Shown here: in pieces, positions 1 to 12,169 of the stretch
Numbering within the stretch: position 1 is the first letter of the stretch
How the letters are laid out: the number at the start of each line of letters is the position of its first letter
The notes under the pieces: model-generated
Told to the model about the DNA's origin: nothing
The model's database searches: none
Seen by the model: the letters and a program-made list of their open reading frames with translations, nothing else
Position numbers and translations under genes: made by a program
Assembly: GCA_021018995.1 (NCBI GenBank)
Contig: CM037596.1
Location: 14,521,501-14,585,500 of the forward strand
DNA from: Chloranthus sessilifolius
Taxonomy: Eukaryota; Streptophyta; Magnoliopsida; Chloranthales; Chloranthaceae
DNA: 64,000 bases
Direction of reading: 5' to 3'

Positions 1-280
1 CCACCCATTTATCAATCGTTATTTGATTTAAGACTAAAATATCCAATTAATAATTTCAGGGAGAACTCATGCATTTAAGTAAGTTCAAGGGGGTAATTTT
101 GTTTAAATTAAATATGTACTTGTATGTTTATAATTATATTGTATATGTTATTATATCATTAATTACACAGTTAACCATTTATAGTTTATTTTTAGTGAAT
201 TGTTGTAATAGCTAATATTTGTTCATCCTGGCTTGGTTTTCTGTGTATCCTGTGTCCCCACCTGTTCCCTTCTCTGCACT
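1..280. other. AT-rich non-coding DNA, probably ELP2 intron
   Basis: No coding signal is visible. Because the LINE to its right and the ELP2 exons beyond it are on opposite strands, this stretch is most simply upstream ELP2 intron sequence. That is inference: no ELP2 exon can be read here. Confidence 0.35.
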
Positions 281-3096
281 TTTTTTTTTGATCCGTAAAT
301 GATAATATATTAAAAAACAGCAAGATGCTGAGGGAACAATGCAAGACCAGACGAAACAAAAGAAGAGCAACATCAAAAAAGGAAGAAGACTCAATACCTA
401 CAACAAAAAAACTGAAAAAACTGAAAGACCTGCCCCTTTTCCTTCGTCAGCCCGGGTCCGAGGGACAGGACTCTTCCCTGGGCTGGTCACTATCCCGATT
501 TACCCATAGGCCTACCAGGTTCACAATGCCTTTGACAATGATTCCCACCAGTTTAATTTTCTGATCAAAGATCCTCCTATTTCTCTCTTGCCAGAGAGAC
601 ACCAAAGGACAGCGAAAAATGTCCCCTTCCACCTCTTCCCATCTTGCCCTTCCAGTCCAACTGCATCCCAGGCCAAGTAAAGCAGATAGGGATTGGCAGG
701 GAAGACCTAACTCATATCAAACAATCCCAGCACAGTACTCCAGATTTCATTTGCCGTCGAACAATGGAGGAAGAGGTGTGCGACAGACTCCACCCCCTGG
801 GTACACATGATGCATCGATTTATAATATCCTTCCGTCTCCGAATGAGGTGGTCCCGCGTTAGTACTTTCTCCTTAAACACCGTCCACGAGAAGAGCTTAA
901 TTTTGAGCGGGATGCGTGCGTTCCACAGTGTTACTCCTTCAAATTTGATACTCCTTCAAATTTGATAAGGGGCCTACGGGACAGCAGCCGGTAATAAGAT
1001 TTAACAGTGAAATGACCCTTTTTGTTGGGGGACCACACCCTCCGGTCCTAATTGTGTGGATTTCGCTGTGTCTCATAGAGAGATTGAAGAAGGTTGGAGA
1101 ACGCTTCCTCCTCATTAGTTCTTAGATTTTTGCGCAAATTGACTTCCCATATTCTTCCTCCGCCCATATCGGAAAGATACTCATCAATCCGCCCCCCAGG
1201 GTGTAGTGATAAGACATAAATAGAGGGGAACATCAGTTTGAGAGCCCCCCCCTTGATCCAACTATCCTCCCAAAACTGAATTCGGGTGCCGCAGCCCCAG
1301 CTGTAGCGGATCCCCATAGCGTAACGGTGCCAAGTGCCACATATTCTTCCACCAGGACGAGATGCTTCTACTAATCTCGGTATTGATGCCCCAGTTGTGG
1401 TTGGATTGGCCATACTTTTCCACTAATACCTTTCGCCAAAGGCTCTCCAATTCCTGCTCATTTCCAGCTCTCCAAAACCATTTACCAAGAAGGGCTAAGT
1501 TGGTCCACCTTAAGCACCGGATCCCTAGTCCTCGACAACTCATCGGGAGTTTGCAAGTATCCCAATTAATCATATGATATTTTTTCTCCATACCTGACCC
1601 CTGCCACAGAAAATTTCGTTGAACTTGTTCCATCCGATTGATTACTCCGACTGGACATTTAAACATCGACATATAGAAAATCGGTAAGCTTGCAAGCACA
1701 GATTTTAGCAATACAAGGCGACCACCACTACTTAGCAATTTCCCTTTCCACATGGACAGATGTTCGAATCGTTGAATTACCGACTCCCATGCCCTCGCCG
1801 AAGGTTGACGCAGGCCCAAAGGCAGCCTTAAATATCTGATGGGAAGGTCTTCGCTCTCACATTCCACAGCCTCAGCAATAGCCTGTAAGCACATGTTATC
1901 AATTCCTATACCCGTAACCTTAGACTTGTGGAAATTGATCCGCTACCCGGACACCGCCTCGTAAATTGATAGAGTGCCAGATAAGGATTTGAATTCATCG
2001 GTGTCGGCCTTACCAAAAAGAATCGTGTCATCAGCATGTTGGAGGATAGAGATGAATCTGTCACTGTTCCTCACTTTGATCCCCGAGATATGGTTCAGCT
2101 GTCTGGCCCGTTCGATGAGGCCAGCCAGTGCTTCCCCCATCAAATTAAAAAGAAAGGGGGAAAGGGGGTCGCCCTGCTGGATGCCCCGAGAGCTCTTAAA
2201 ATACCCGGCATGTGTTCTGTTAATTAACACCGAGAACCATGGCATCGCATAACAGGCCTCATCCATCTCCTCCACTTTGGGCCGAAGCCAAACCTGCTAA
2301 GCATGTAGTCCAGCCCGCTCCAAGAAACTCGATCGTATGCCTTTTCCATGTCCACCTTCCAAAGGGCAGCAGGAAGACGATGAAAGTGGGCAGAGTGGAT
2401 GACTTCATGGGCCACAGCCACAACCACTTGATCGCTTAATTGTCTCCCCTGAACGAAAGCCCCCTGATTGGTTGATATGATTGACCCCATTAACGGCCTA
2501 AGTCTGTTGGTGAGAACTTTAGCAATTATCTTGTAAAGACAATTGATAAGGCAAATCGGACGAAAATCCGCGATGTCCTCAGCCCCGACTTTTTTTGGGA
2601 TGAGTGTGATGAAAGTTGAATTAAAGCTGCGCCCAATAAAGCCAGAGCTGTGAAATTCGTGGAACACCTCCATCAGGTCTTCTTTAATCATTGCCCAGAA
2701 AACACTGTAGAACTCCATCGTGAAGCCATCGGGACCCGGCTATTTATTCTTACCCCCCCTTTTAATGGCTCTCTAGACCTCTTCTTCTTCAAAGGGGAGC
2801 TCCATAACGACGCAGTCCTCGGAGGTGATGGCCTGAAAGGACAGCTCATCCAAAGTTGGCCGGACCAGCCTGTCATCAACATATAACCATGTGTAGAACT
2901 CGACCACCTGCTCGCGGATCCGGTCGATCCCCACATGCACCACCCCCTCTACCCCCATACTGCCCAGATAATTAGATTTATTCCGTACGTTGGCAATCGC
3001 ATGGAAAAATTTGGTATTCATATTTCCCTCCTTCAGCCACTTCACCTTCGCTTTTTGTTTCCAAGAAATTTCCTCGGCCTTGCACAGTTTGTTGAA
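281..3096 (-). mobile_element. 5'-truncated plant L1-type LINE
   Basis: A non-LTR retrotransposon lies antisense to ELP2. Its 3' end is marked by a T-run (281-290 on +, i.e. a poly(A) tail on -). Reading leftward from about 3045 come a connector region, a reverse transcriptase and a zf-RVT-type C-terminus. The endonuclease domain expected upstream of the RT is absent, so the copy is 5'-truncated, which is typical of target-primed reverse transcription. No convincing target-site duplication was found; poly-T at 3102-3130 obscures the right edge. Confidence 0.85.
447..3045 (-). pseudogene. LINE ORF2 remnant: reverse transcriptase plus zf-RVT
   Basis: The reading frame is broken into at least four pieces. 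3045-2773 carries the pre-RT segment KWLKEGNMNTKFFHAIANV. 2718-2224 carries RT blocks including ITLIPKKVGAEDIADFRPI and KVDMEKAYDRVSWSGL. 2275-1943 carries GIQQGDPLSPFLFNLM and the catalytic box, read here as HADDTILFGKAD where YADD or FADD is usual. 1894-1048 is the region after the RT (SSGGRLVLLKSVLASLPIFY), and 632-447 is the zf-RVT tail (WQERNRRIF). Shifts between frames and the missing N-terminus mean it cannot make an active ORF2 protein. The order and motifs are diagnostic of plant L1 elements. Confidence 0.85.
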
Positions 3097-3592
3097 TTCC
3101 TGTTTTTTTTTTTTTTTCTTTTTTTTTTGCTTTTATCTATAGATATACCTGCTTATCATGGGATCTTAGGAAAATTCTTCCTTAAACTAGATTTGAGACC
3201 TTCACAAATGTCAGAATAAGTGGTTGCCTTTTTATTGTCCCCATTCCCTACTGATGAGGCAAATAAAATCTTAAATAAATTCCCAGTTCCAAGCTTGATT
3301 CCATCTTATAACATGGAGAAGTCAAGTTATAACAAAATTTTGATTTCAAGTTACCAATGCAGTTTTCATTCCATTAATAGTGGACGGTATTTAAATGTAA
3401 GCAAAAGCAAGACTGGTCGCCCATCATGTATTTTGGGATCTTCCGTGGGCTTGTCCCAGATTAAATATTATGCACTCCCTTAGATGCCAATAATACAATT
3501 TATTCCATTTTATTGCTAAATTATTTTATGTGGTCTATTTCATGTTAATAATTCAACTATGGCTCTTTCTAACAGTTTCCTTATTGGTGCAG
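3097..3592. other. ELP2 intron with poly-T tract
   Basis: Non-coding. A T-rich run (about 3102-3130) adjoins the LINE's 5' edge. The intron ends in a pyrimidine-rich stretch and the acceptor dinucleotide AG at 3591-3592. Confidence 0.5.
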
Positions 3593-3807
3593 CCTCAAAT
3601 GAAGCCGTGGATAGAACAAGTGAGGTTTCAGAGACCCTAGAGACTATTCCAGATGCAGTTCCGATTGTTTTATCTGAACCTCCTGTTGAGGAACAACTGG
3701 CATGGCATACACTATGGCCAGAGTCTCACAAGCTGTATGGTCATGGGAATGAGCTATTTTCTCTATGCTGTGACCATGAGGGGAAGCTCGTTGCTTCATC
3801 ATGCAAG
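3593..3807 (+). CDS. ELP2: Elongator complex protein 2, internal exon
   Basis: ELP2 is a WD40-repeat scaffold of the Elongator complex (with ELP1 and ELP3), which supports wobble-uridine tRNA modification and affects transcription. This exon encodes AWHTLWPESHKLYGHG followed by ELFSLCCDHEGKLVASSCK, the opening of a WD40 blade typical of the second half of plant ELP2. The acceptor is ttattggtgcag before position 3593 and the donor is AAG|gtataa at 3808. The exon starts in the second codon position and ends on a codon boundary, so it joins the 11992 exon in frame. Upstream exons lie outside the window or were not recognised. No frameshift is seen. Confidence 0.88.
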
Positions 3808-4045
3808 GTATAAAATTTTGTTCCCACTATGCTAAGTATTTTCTCATTAGAATTTTAGGTGACATAACATGGTTGTGAATCAAAACAGACCTCAGATAAA
3901 TCACTTATAATTTAATTAGCTGTTGTGTTTCCTAACCTTCATTGTAGTTTTATTTCCGCAATTTAAATTCTAATGCCAGACTTCTTGATTATGCTGAAGT
4001 GATAAGTCTGCCAACAGTGTGTGATTCTCACAGTTGTACTTACAA

Positions 4046-4323
4046 CAAAGTGACAAAATATGGGTACGAGGTTAATACGATGAGTGAGAAAGTCAGGAAA
4101 AAGGCAAAATACAGGGAAAAAGCGTGGTACAAAAACTGTAAACTACGGAAGAAGTAAAAAATGAGATAATATTAAAAAATGTTTAATACGCAAAATATGC
4201 ATATTATACAAAAATACACAATTTATTGAAAAATACGGTTATTATACGTGTTTAGTACATTGTAGCAAAAAAACTCGTATTATACGCTTATTTTTTTTAA
4301 AAAAGCCATATTTTGTCACAATG
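4046..4323. mobile_element. hAT-like MITE in ELP2 intron
   Basis: The ends are inverted repeats: caaagtgacaaaatatgg on the left, and ccatattttgtcacaatg on the right. They are flanked by a near-perfect 8-bp duplication, acttacaa (4038-4045) and atttacaa (4324-4331). CANNG ends plus 8-bp duplications fit hAT elements. The interior is non-coding and made of related words such as tacgcaaaatatgcatatta, ttattatacgtg and cgtattatacgc. At 278 bp it can only be non-autonomous. Confidence 0.7.
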
Positions 4324-4331
4324 ATTTACAA

Positions 4332-5379
4332 TATCACGAAGACTTGCCTAACAAAAAATAATAAAATTAAAAATCATGAAGATTTCCATCTGAATTATTG
4401 CATACTTGGATCCTAAAGTTATCTATTTTAGAAGCTTGGCATTTGGTATAGTATTCTTGGGAAGCTACTAACACTTTTCAGGGGCCCTGGAATCACTTCA
4501 GGGCCCATTCAGCAATTAGTTTATCAAATTTGTGTATTTCTTGTTCATATTGTTTGTTACTCATCACTTTAATCAGTATCTTTATACCTGTTTCCTTGAT
4601 TTATTAATTGATATTTATTTGAATTACCATTTTAAGGGTTTGTCGGTGCTTCTAGGAGAAAAGCTTACCTACCAGTAGAATTAGTTTCTCCTTCTAGTTC
4701 AGAAAATTCATATATTGCAGCAGGAAAATTACAAGAAGAGGGGTTTAAATATGATACCTTCAATCTGCAAGGTGGCCTTATAACTTGGAAAAGAAGCAAC
4801 TTATCTACTAATACTATAGTCCATGGATATGAACTTGCATGTGTCATTGTTTGTCATTGAAGCAAAGAAAATAATCTCTAAAGGAACTTCTACTATATAA
4901 AATTAATATTGTAAGGAACAACTTGCATAATGGTTTTTTATGGTATTTTTAAATCTATTTTCATAAAGTAAAGTTATAATTTGTAAGATTGCAAATTTTG
5001 CATGCTCTTTTATAGGAAAAAGATGTAACAAAAAGAATGAGATATAATTTTCTTTGCTTGACCATATATATGACAAACACGTATTCTTTGTTCAATGCCC
5101 TAGTAACTTGGCACAAATTTATCATCATGATCCAAGTAAATCATTCATACATATATACACACACACATACACACACTCTAATAGGATGCCTTTCGTAAAA
5201 ATAAATTTAAAACAGAAGATTTTGTGGTTAATAAATGAAGAAGATGAAGAAAAAAGGATATGAAAGAAAGGGTGGTAGAAAGAGTATAGTGATGGAAGAT
5301 AATGAAGAGAATAAAGATGAAAAAAGGAATTAAATAAGGTTAGAACAAAATAAATAACTTGTTATCTAGTTGATATGAG
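4332..5379. other. ELP2 intron, non-coding
   Basis: AT-rich DNA with no gene. It contains a short CA/TA-rich stretch near 5150-5180. It is the left half of the intron interrupted by the Copia insertion. Confidence 0.5.
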
Positions 5380-5384
5380 AAAAA

Positions 5385-5631
5385 AGACAAAATTGTAATT
5401 TAGGGTTAGGGTTTAGTAATAGGAAGGAAGGAAGGAAGAAGAAGAAGATATTAGGGTTGAGTCAATATGACCCAAATCCCAATGCAAAATATTATTTATA
5501 TCATCTTAGCATATTCACGTATTACATGGTTCCAGAGTTAGGTGAATTGTACAACTTAAAATTCACTTAACTACACACACACCCAAAGTTACTTGCTACA
5601 CACCCATATAATAGAAATAACATCTCCAACA
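5385..5631 (-). repeat. Copia 3' LTR
   Basis: About 247 bp, matching 10814-11066 nearly throughout. On the - strand it begins TGTTGGAGATG. It contains a GGAA/GAA-rich microsatellite (around 5421-5448) that differs in length from the other LTR. Confidence 0.93.
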
Positions 5632-5642
5632 CTCCCCCTCAA
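5632..5642 (-). other. Copia polypurine tract
   Basis: On + the sequence is ctccccctcaa, i.e. TTGAGGGGGAG on -, directly abutting the 3' LTR. This is the canonical plus-strand primer position and sequence type for plant Copia elements. Confidence 0.85.
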
Positions 5643-7025
5643 GTTGGAGTATAGATGTTGACCATACCCAACTTGAAGGAGATGTCATAAAGTCTCTTGC
5701 CACCAACACCTTTAGTCAAGATGTCGGTAAGTTGATCCTCAGTTCTAACTTGAAGAATACTGATTTCTTTGGACTCGACCTTCTCGCGAATATAGTGACA
5801 GTCCACCTCAATGTGTTTTGTTCTTTCATGAAAGATAGGATTCTCTGCAATATGATGGGCGACCTCATTGTCACCATACAAAATAATGGAGAGGATGGAG
5901 CGACTCTCAAGTCTGACAAGATGAATTTAAGCCACATGCCTTCTCTCGCACCTTGGGACATGACGCGGTACTCCCCCTCGGCACTGGAGTTTGATACTAC
6001 ATGTTGCTTCTTAGATTTTCATGTGACCAAATTACCTCCCAAGGTGTAATATCCGGTAGTTGATCTCCTATCATCCAGAGACCCGACTCAATCAGCATCA
6101 GTAAATATCTCTATATCCAAATGACCACGATTTTTATAGAGAAGCCCTTTGCCAGGACTTCCTTTCAGATACCTCAGGATCCTGTGAACAACCTCCAAAT
6201 GTACTGTCCTTGGTGAGTGCATATATTGACTCACCACGCTTATTGGATAAGCAATGTCCGGACGAGTCATGATTAGATAAATCAGTTTACCAACTAATCT
6301 CTGATAGGTACGTGGATCCTTGAGCAGATCACCTTCTTCATCATTTAATCGGTGATTTTGTTCAATAGGGGTCACAGCAGGCCTATACCCCAAAATCTCA
6401 TATCATGAAAGAGGTCTATGGTATACTTCTGCTGGGATAATGAGATGCCCTTCTTAGATCTCGCCACTTCAATGCCAAGGAAATATTTCAAACTTCCAAA
6501 GTCTTTAATTTCAAACATTTTGCTCAAATTCTCCTTAAGTTTAAGAATCTCATGATTATCATCACCAGTAATGATGATATCATCAATATAGACTAATATG
6601 GTAGTCATCTTGATTCCCCTTCTTACAAATAGAGTATGATAATAATGACTTCTTCAGTACCCAATTCTCATAATAGCATTACTAAAGTTTTGAAACCAGG
6701 CCCTTGGGGATTGCTTTAATCCATAGTTAGATTTATTCAATCTACACACTTTTCCCTTATCTCCTTTTACAAATTCAGGAGGAAGGTCCATGTAGACTTC
6801 TTCCTTGAGATTACCATGAAGAAATGCATTCTTCACGTCAAGCTGAGATAGTGGCCAGTCTTTGTGGGCAGCCAGAGATAACAATACCCTGATTGTGTTG
6901 GACTTGACTACAGGTGCAAAGGTGTCCTGATAATCAACTCCTTGTGTTTGAGTGTACCCTTTTGCTACAAGCCTTGCTTTGTATCTTTCAACAGTACCAT
7001 CAGGTCTGTACTTAACTGTATACAC
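5639..7025 (-). pseudogene. Copia reverse transcriptase and RNase H remnant
   Basis: Fragments in order on -: 7025-6654 ([39 protein letters not shown]), 6608-6372 with the catalytic box VYIDDIIITGDD, 6393-6088 ([17 protein letters not shown]), and 5881-5639 ([14 protein letters not shown] ... [10 protein letters not shown]), the RNase H end. The YIDD box and the first half are well preserved, but frame changes separate the pieces, so no functional polymerase can be made. Confidence 0.9.
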
Positions 7026-7356
7026 CCATTTGCAACCAACAACTCTCTTTCCTTCTGGGAGTTCAACAATTTCCCATGTTTGATTCTATTCCAGAGCATT
7101 CATCTCCTGAATCATAGCATCCTTTTATTTTGGTTGCAACAAAGCATCAGAAACAGTAGAGGGAAAGGTGATAGAATCAAGAGAACAAATAAAACTATAA
7201 TGGGATGATGAGAGATTGTGATATAACGCATACTTACTGATGGGATGACGAGTGCACGATCTAGGAAGTTTTCTGTGAGCAATGGGTAGATGAAGATCAT
7301 AAACAAGAGAACCTTCTTCGGGTAAGGAATCTTGGTCTGTATTCTGAGAAGTTGAC

Positions 7357-8539
7357 TCATCTAATTCTCATGCGCAGTGGCTTCAATGATACTTTTGTTG
7401 TTCCTTCGCACATACATCTTTCCCTTTCCATATTTATCAAAGGTGAGTTTGTTTTGCTTTTCTGTGGCTCAGTAACTTCATCGTCCACTTCTTCACAATC
7501 TTCACCATCTCCCATAGGTAAAGCTCTAAACATCTCAGAGTGCTCTTCATTGTTAAGTTGTTTCTCCCCCTGAAGAGAATTCGGAGGACGGGAAAAAAAA
7601 GTGCCCTCAAAGAATGTGACATCCATGATAACTATCACACGACGAGTGAGAGGGTCAAAGCACTTGTATCCTTTCTGAGAAGAAGGATACCCAATAAAAA
7701 TACACTTGGTAGCCTTAGAATCAAGTTTACTTCGCTGAATATTGGGGATATGAGTAAAACATAAGGAACTAAAGATACGTGGTGGCACTAAGAACAGAGG
7801 TTGATGAGGAAACACAAGTTGAAAGGGAGAATGTCCTTCCAGAATAGGTGTAGGCATTCGATTGATGAGGTAGACAGCGGTGAGAACAACTTCACCCCAG
7901 AGATATATAGGAACTTTCCTATCAAACAATAGTGATCGAGCAACCTCGAGAAGATGCCTGTTTTTTCTCTCAGCAACCCCATTATGTTGGGGTTTGTAAG
8001 GACAAGTAGTTTGCCACACAATTCTATGAGAGTGAAGATAAGATTAGAGAATGTGAGAGTATTTCCCACCATTATCCGATCGAAGAACCTTGCCCATGAA
8101 ATTGTGTGCTAACTAGTCTGTGAAACAGAGGAAGAATAGAGGCAACTTCATCTTTGGTGCACATCAGAAAGAGCATAGTGAGTCTAGTACAATCATCAAT
8201 AAAAGTAACAAAATAACGATAACCATTCAAAGCAGTAACAGGGGAAGACCCCCACACACCAGAGTGAATAACTTCAAAAGGAGTAACACATCTACTACCA
8301 CTCAAGGGATAAGAATTGCGAACGTGTTTAGAAAACTGATAAGTCTCACAATTAAACAAACTACTATCAAATCCATGAAATTTTTTCGAAAATAAAAGTT
8401 TCAAACGACTAATATAAGGATGGCCACTGTGGGAGTGCCACAATCTAGCTTCATCTACAGAAACCACCATAGCTGGAGGAGGAGATGCACCGCACAAATC
8501 TTGAAAGAGGTAGTCCCTTCTCTTTAGTACCATCACCAA
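7357..8539 (-). pseudogene. Copia integrase remnant
   Basis: 8539-8072 holds the gag-pre-integrase zinc region (LWHSHSGHPYISRLKLLFSK) and the start of the catalytic core (FVTFIDDCTRLTMLFLM). 8019-7357 holds the core's end (CPYKPQHNGVAERKNRHLL) and the Copia-type C-terminal region (KCIFIGYPSSQKGYKCFDP). In the HHCC zinc motif the second cysteine reads tyrosine (NCETYQFSKH), and a frame change separates the two halves. Confidence 0.9.
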
Positions 8540-9907
8540 GGATCTTTTTCGATTTCAGGTCTTGAAAAACACAATATAATGGAAAGAATGCCACACTACA
8601 ATGTAAGAAATTGGTAATTTTACTGACAGATAATAGATTCATAGGCAAGTTAGAAACTAAAAGAGTAGAGTCAAGGGACAAGGTGCCTAATTGAACACTC
8701 CTTTTGCCCTTTATAGGAACTAGGGATCCATCAGCAATGCGATTATGAATAGAATCAGAAAGGCTAGATACATATGAAAATAAATTCGTCATACCAGACA
8801 TGTGATCCGTAGCCCCAGAATCGATGATCCATGGGGACTGAGAGGTTGAGGTCACATGTGCAGACCCATAGGTACCTGACTCAGTTATGTGGGAGGAAGC
8901 CTGTCCCTGTGTTACCGTCATGTGTTGAAGGCGGCCCTGGAGATCCTGAAGTTCTCTCTGTAAGCTCTGAAAATCAGATAGAGGGGGAGCTGAAGCAGGA
9001 GGGATACTTTGACCACCAACTGGATTAGAAGTTTCCTCAGTGGAGGACTGAAATGCGCAACCTGGAAGAAATTTCGGTTTCCTATGTAATTCCCAACATC
9101 TTTCTCTGGTATGACCCTTTTTGCCACAATGAGAACACAATAATTTCTCTCTCTTCACGGGAGAGGCCCCCACGACCTTCACGACCACCACCTCTACCAC
9201 CAGATTTGCCTCCACGACCAAAAGAAGTGAAGGATGGTAGGGTAGATCTCTCAGATATATCACCATCAGGAACCTACATAAACTGTTGCCTGCTCTCCTC
9301 ATGCTGAAGGAGGGTATACACGGTACCAAGTGGAGGACACTCCTCTCTGCCTAGAATGTTTGATTTAACATTCTCATTTTCAGGTCTCTATCCCCTTTTA
9401 GGAAGTCAAACACTCTTTTCCTTTCAGTATTTTTACTAGCCTTGCTGGCACACGAGCTATACAGTTCTTCTTCTTGATACTGGGCTAGTTCATCCCACAA
9501 ACTCCTCATTTTTGTGTAATACTCTCCAATAGTCTTATCACCTTGCTAACTTGAAACTTTTTTGCGAGGTTTTATTTCTGTGAGAACGTATCCCTCACAG
9601 CTTCCCATAATTGTTTAGCATCACTAGCATACATAAAAGAATCACTAATGCCTGGTTGCATTGAGTGTAGCAGCCATGTCATGACAGTTAGATTGTTACT
9701 TTCCCAATCAATATACTTAGGGTGGTCATCCTCTTTGGGTTTTGGGATAGTCCCATAAATGTAACCCAATTTTTTCTTCATCCCTAAGTACATAGCAGCA
9801 GACCGTGACCACGAAAGATAATTGGCCCCATTCAATTTCTTCGTAGTAATTTGTAAGTTATGAGAAATATTTGCCCCACTAACGATCCCGGATTTATTCT
9901 CGTCCAT
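8451..9907 (-). pseudogene. Copia gag, zinc knuckle and protease remnant
   Basis: 9907-9572 encodes the gag N-terminus (ITTKKLNGANYLSWSRSAAM, the usual plant Copia gag opening). 9329-8451 carries the CCHC knuckle CSHCGKKGHTRERC and the aspartic protease site WIIDSGATDHMSG. About 240 bp between the two pieces is out of frame. Confidence 0.9.
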
Positions 9908-10801
9908 GTTTAAGATATATAGAGATCAAAACAGTTAAAAAAATAGAAGACCTACAATGCCTAGTGATTGATCACAACTAATCCACTAACTACCATTATA
10001 CGGTCTTGAATCACCACCATTAAGTCATAACGCACAGCTAAACCAACACAAAACAACAAATAGGGAGCATACTCAACCAAAGACATCAGCAAATAGGGTG
10101 CATAATCTCATAAATTTAGAAAGGGTAGCAAGACACTCATCATTTTCAACAATTCTGGGAGCTTTCCGGTAATTTCGAGAGGATTTCTGCGAGTTTGGGA
10201 AGTTACCGGTGACATATCTAGCAGCTCCGGCGAGGTGTAGATGACGTAGATCTTACACAGACCGTCATGGATTGCAAATCACTTCCCCAAATGCATCAGA
10301 AACGAGGTGGGTCAACTGGGAGTTGTCAACTGGGCTGCTGGGGACTCCAGCTCTCATTCCGACGACTTTTTCAACAACTCTGGCGATCTGGTTTGGGTAT
10401 AGATTGCTGCAACTAAGTTTAGATGGCTCATACAGCCTGGATTTGACACAAATCTTACTTGGGAGGCATCGAAATCGAGTTTGGAATGTTTTTTATGCTT
10501 CGAACCATGTTGCAAGGTGGATCCGAGGTATCTATGGCTCTCTGTGAGTCGTCGGAGATGGTGGAGCTTGAGGAAGAAGACGACCTAGAACTTAGGGTTC
10601 CAGCCCTCAAACGGCTTGTGTTAAGAAGGGAAAAATACTCCCCTTGGAATTCCAACCAAACCCTTGAACTTTCAGACGAAGCCGGCGAGGTCGCCGATGG
10701 CAGCTGACGCCAGCGATGACGTCAGCACATTGCTAATGGCGTCAGCAATGACCTGGATTTTCGTTACGTAGAAGCTTTCGTAAATCCGTAGATTGAACTT
10801 C

Positions 10802-10813
10802 GCTCTAATACCA
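10802..10813 (-). other. Copia primer binding site
   Basis: On - the sequence immediately inside the 5' LTR is TGGTATTAGAGC, one base from the usual TGGTATCAGAGC complementary to the 3' end of initiator methionine tRNA. Confidence 0.85.
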
Positions 10814-11066
10814 AGACAAAATTGTAATTTAGGGTTAGGGTTTAGTAATAGGAAGGAAGGAAGGAAGGAAGAAGAAGAAGATATTAGGGTTGAGTCAATA
10901 TGACCTAAATCCCAATACAAAATATTATTTATATCATCTTAGCATGTTCACGTATTACATAATTCCAGAGTTAGGTGAATTGTATAACTTAAAATTCACT
11001 TAACTACACACACACACCCAAAGTTACTTACTATACACCCCTACAATAGAAATAACATCTCCAACA
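10814..11066 (-). repeat. Copia 5' LTR
   Basis: About 253 bp, partner of 5385-5631. On the - strand it starts TGTTGGAGATG and runs into the primer site at 10813. Confidence 0.93.
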
Positions 11067-11071
11067 AAAAA

Positions 11072-11991
11072 TATCTTGAATGGATCGAGCATCTCATGAT
11101 TGAATGGATGCTGTTGATTAAGGTAAAAAAGAGCTTGGAACCTTTAAGAAAAGTGAGAAGGTATGAACATTTTATATGCTTATGTACAAGTTTATTACAA
11201 TGAGAACAACATAATATCCTTTGGTTTCAGTACAAGTGAATGATGATGTGACAAGAAAAAAGAACATACTCTAAACAATGTGCATAGAAAGAACACTAAG
11301 ACATATAAGCATGTTTCTCACTAATTGATAATTTGATATAACGAAATTTGGATTAGATTTAAAATCATACCATTTACGATTCCAATCCGACAATTCTAGT
11401 GGAATCCTACTCAAAAGAATTCGAGATTCAACGCCGGATCCTATTTGTACCTCTTTGATAAAAATTTCACATGAATCTTATGATTAGCAGCAATTTGGTC
11501 TGGAGCTTTTAATGTTTTAATGTTAGTTTTATCTATAAGTTGGAGGGAGATGAAATAGATTTGCAGCTGAAATGCTGACTTTTTAGTGCCGAATGTGTTT
11601 GATTCTCTCTATTCATGACTACGTAGAACTGTTGTAAATCGTTACCAGATAAATTAAAAGCTTGATTTTGAATGATAGATTATGATATTTTTTTTGGCCA
11701 TCTTCTATTTTTACTGATTCATATTAGTTTTATTAAAAACTACAAGAAAATTATGATGTGCTTGGAAATTAGCAATTCTATTTAGTTTCAAAACAGTGAT
11801 CCAGGCGCAAAAATTGTCTCTTTGCACAATCAAAAATTTTAATGTTCAAATGCTGCCCTAGTCTTTAATGTAAATCTGTCTCTGATACTCAGATTTTTCA
11901 GTTGTAGAATTCATACTTGGGCCATTTTTTTTCCATGCATGAAGCATCTAGGCATCATAGAAGTAGCATTAATTTATTACCCATCTCACAG
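11072..11991. other. ELP2 intron, non-coding
   Basis: AT-rich DNA to the right of the Copia insertion with no recognisable element. It ends in the acceptor ccatctcacag before position 11992. Confidence 0.5.
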
Positions 11992-12169
11992 GCACAATCT
12001 GCGACAGCAGCAGAAATATGGTTGTGGCAAGTTGGATCATGGAAGGCAGTTGGGCGTATGCAGTCTCACAGCTTAACAGTGACACAAATGGAGTTCTCTC
12101 ATGATGATTCATACCTCTTGGCTGTCTCAAGGGATCGCCAGTTCTCTGTGTTCTTCATCGAAAAATCTG
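11992..12169 (+). CDS. ELP2: Elongator complex protein 2, internal exon
   Basis: This exon continues the WD40 region: AEIWLWQVGSWKAVG, then SHSLTVTQMEFSHDDSYLL and SVSRDR-like AVSRDRQFSVFFIEKSG. It starts on a codon boundary, matching the end of the exon at 3807, and ends with one base of a split glycine codon before donor gtatat (12170). The intervening intron is about 8.2 kb, swollen by the MITE and the Copia element. The protein frame remains open across both junctions. Confidence 0.88.

Larger units (their letters stand above)
5385..11066 (-). mobile_element. Copia LTR retrotransposon (full structure, dead coding region)
   Basis: A complete Ty1/Copia element sits antisense in the ELP2 intron. 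It has two LTRs, a tRNA-iMet-type primer site, a purine tract and a possible 5-bp A-rich target duplication (5380-5384 and 11067-11071). Domain order on the - strand is gag, zinc knuckle, protease, integrase, reverse transcriptase, RNase H, which is the Copia order. The LTRs differ at roughly a dozen positions in about 250, so the insertion is not recent. Frameshifts and stops divide the polyprotein. Confidence 0.93.
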
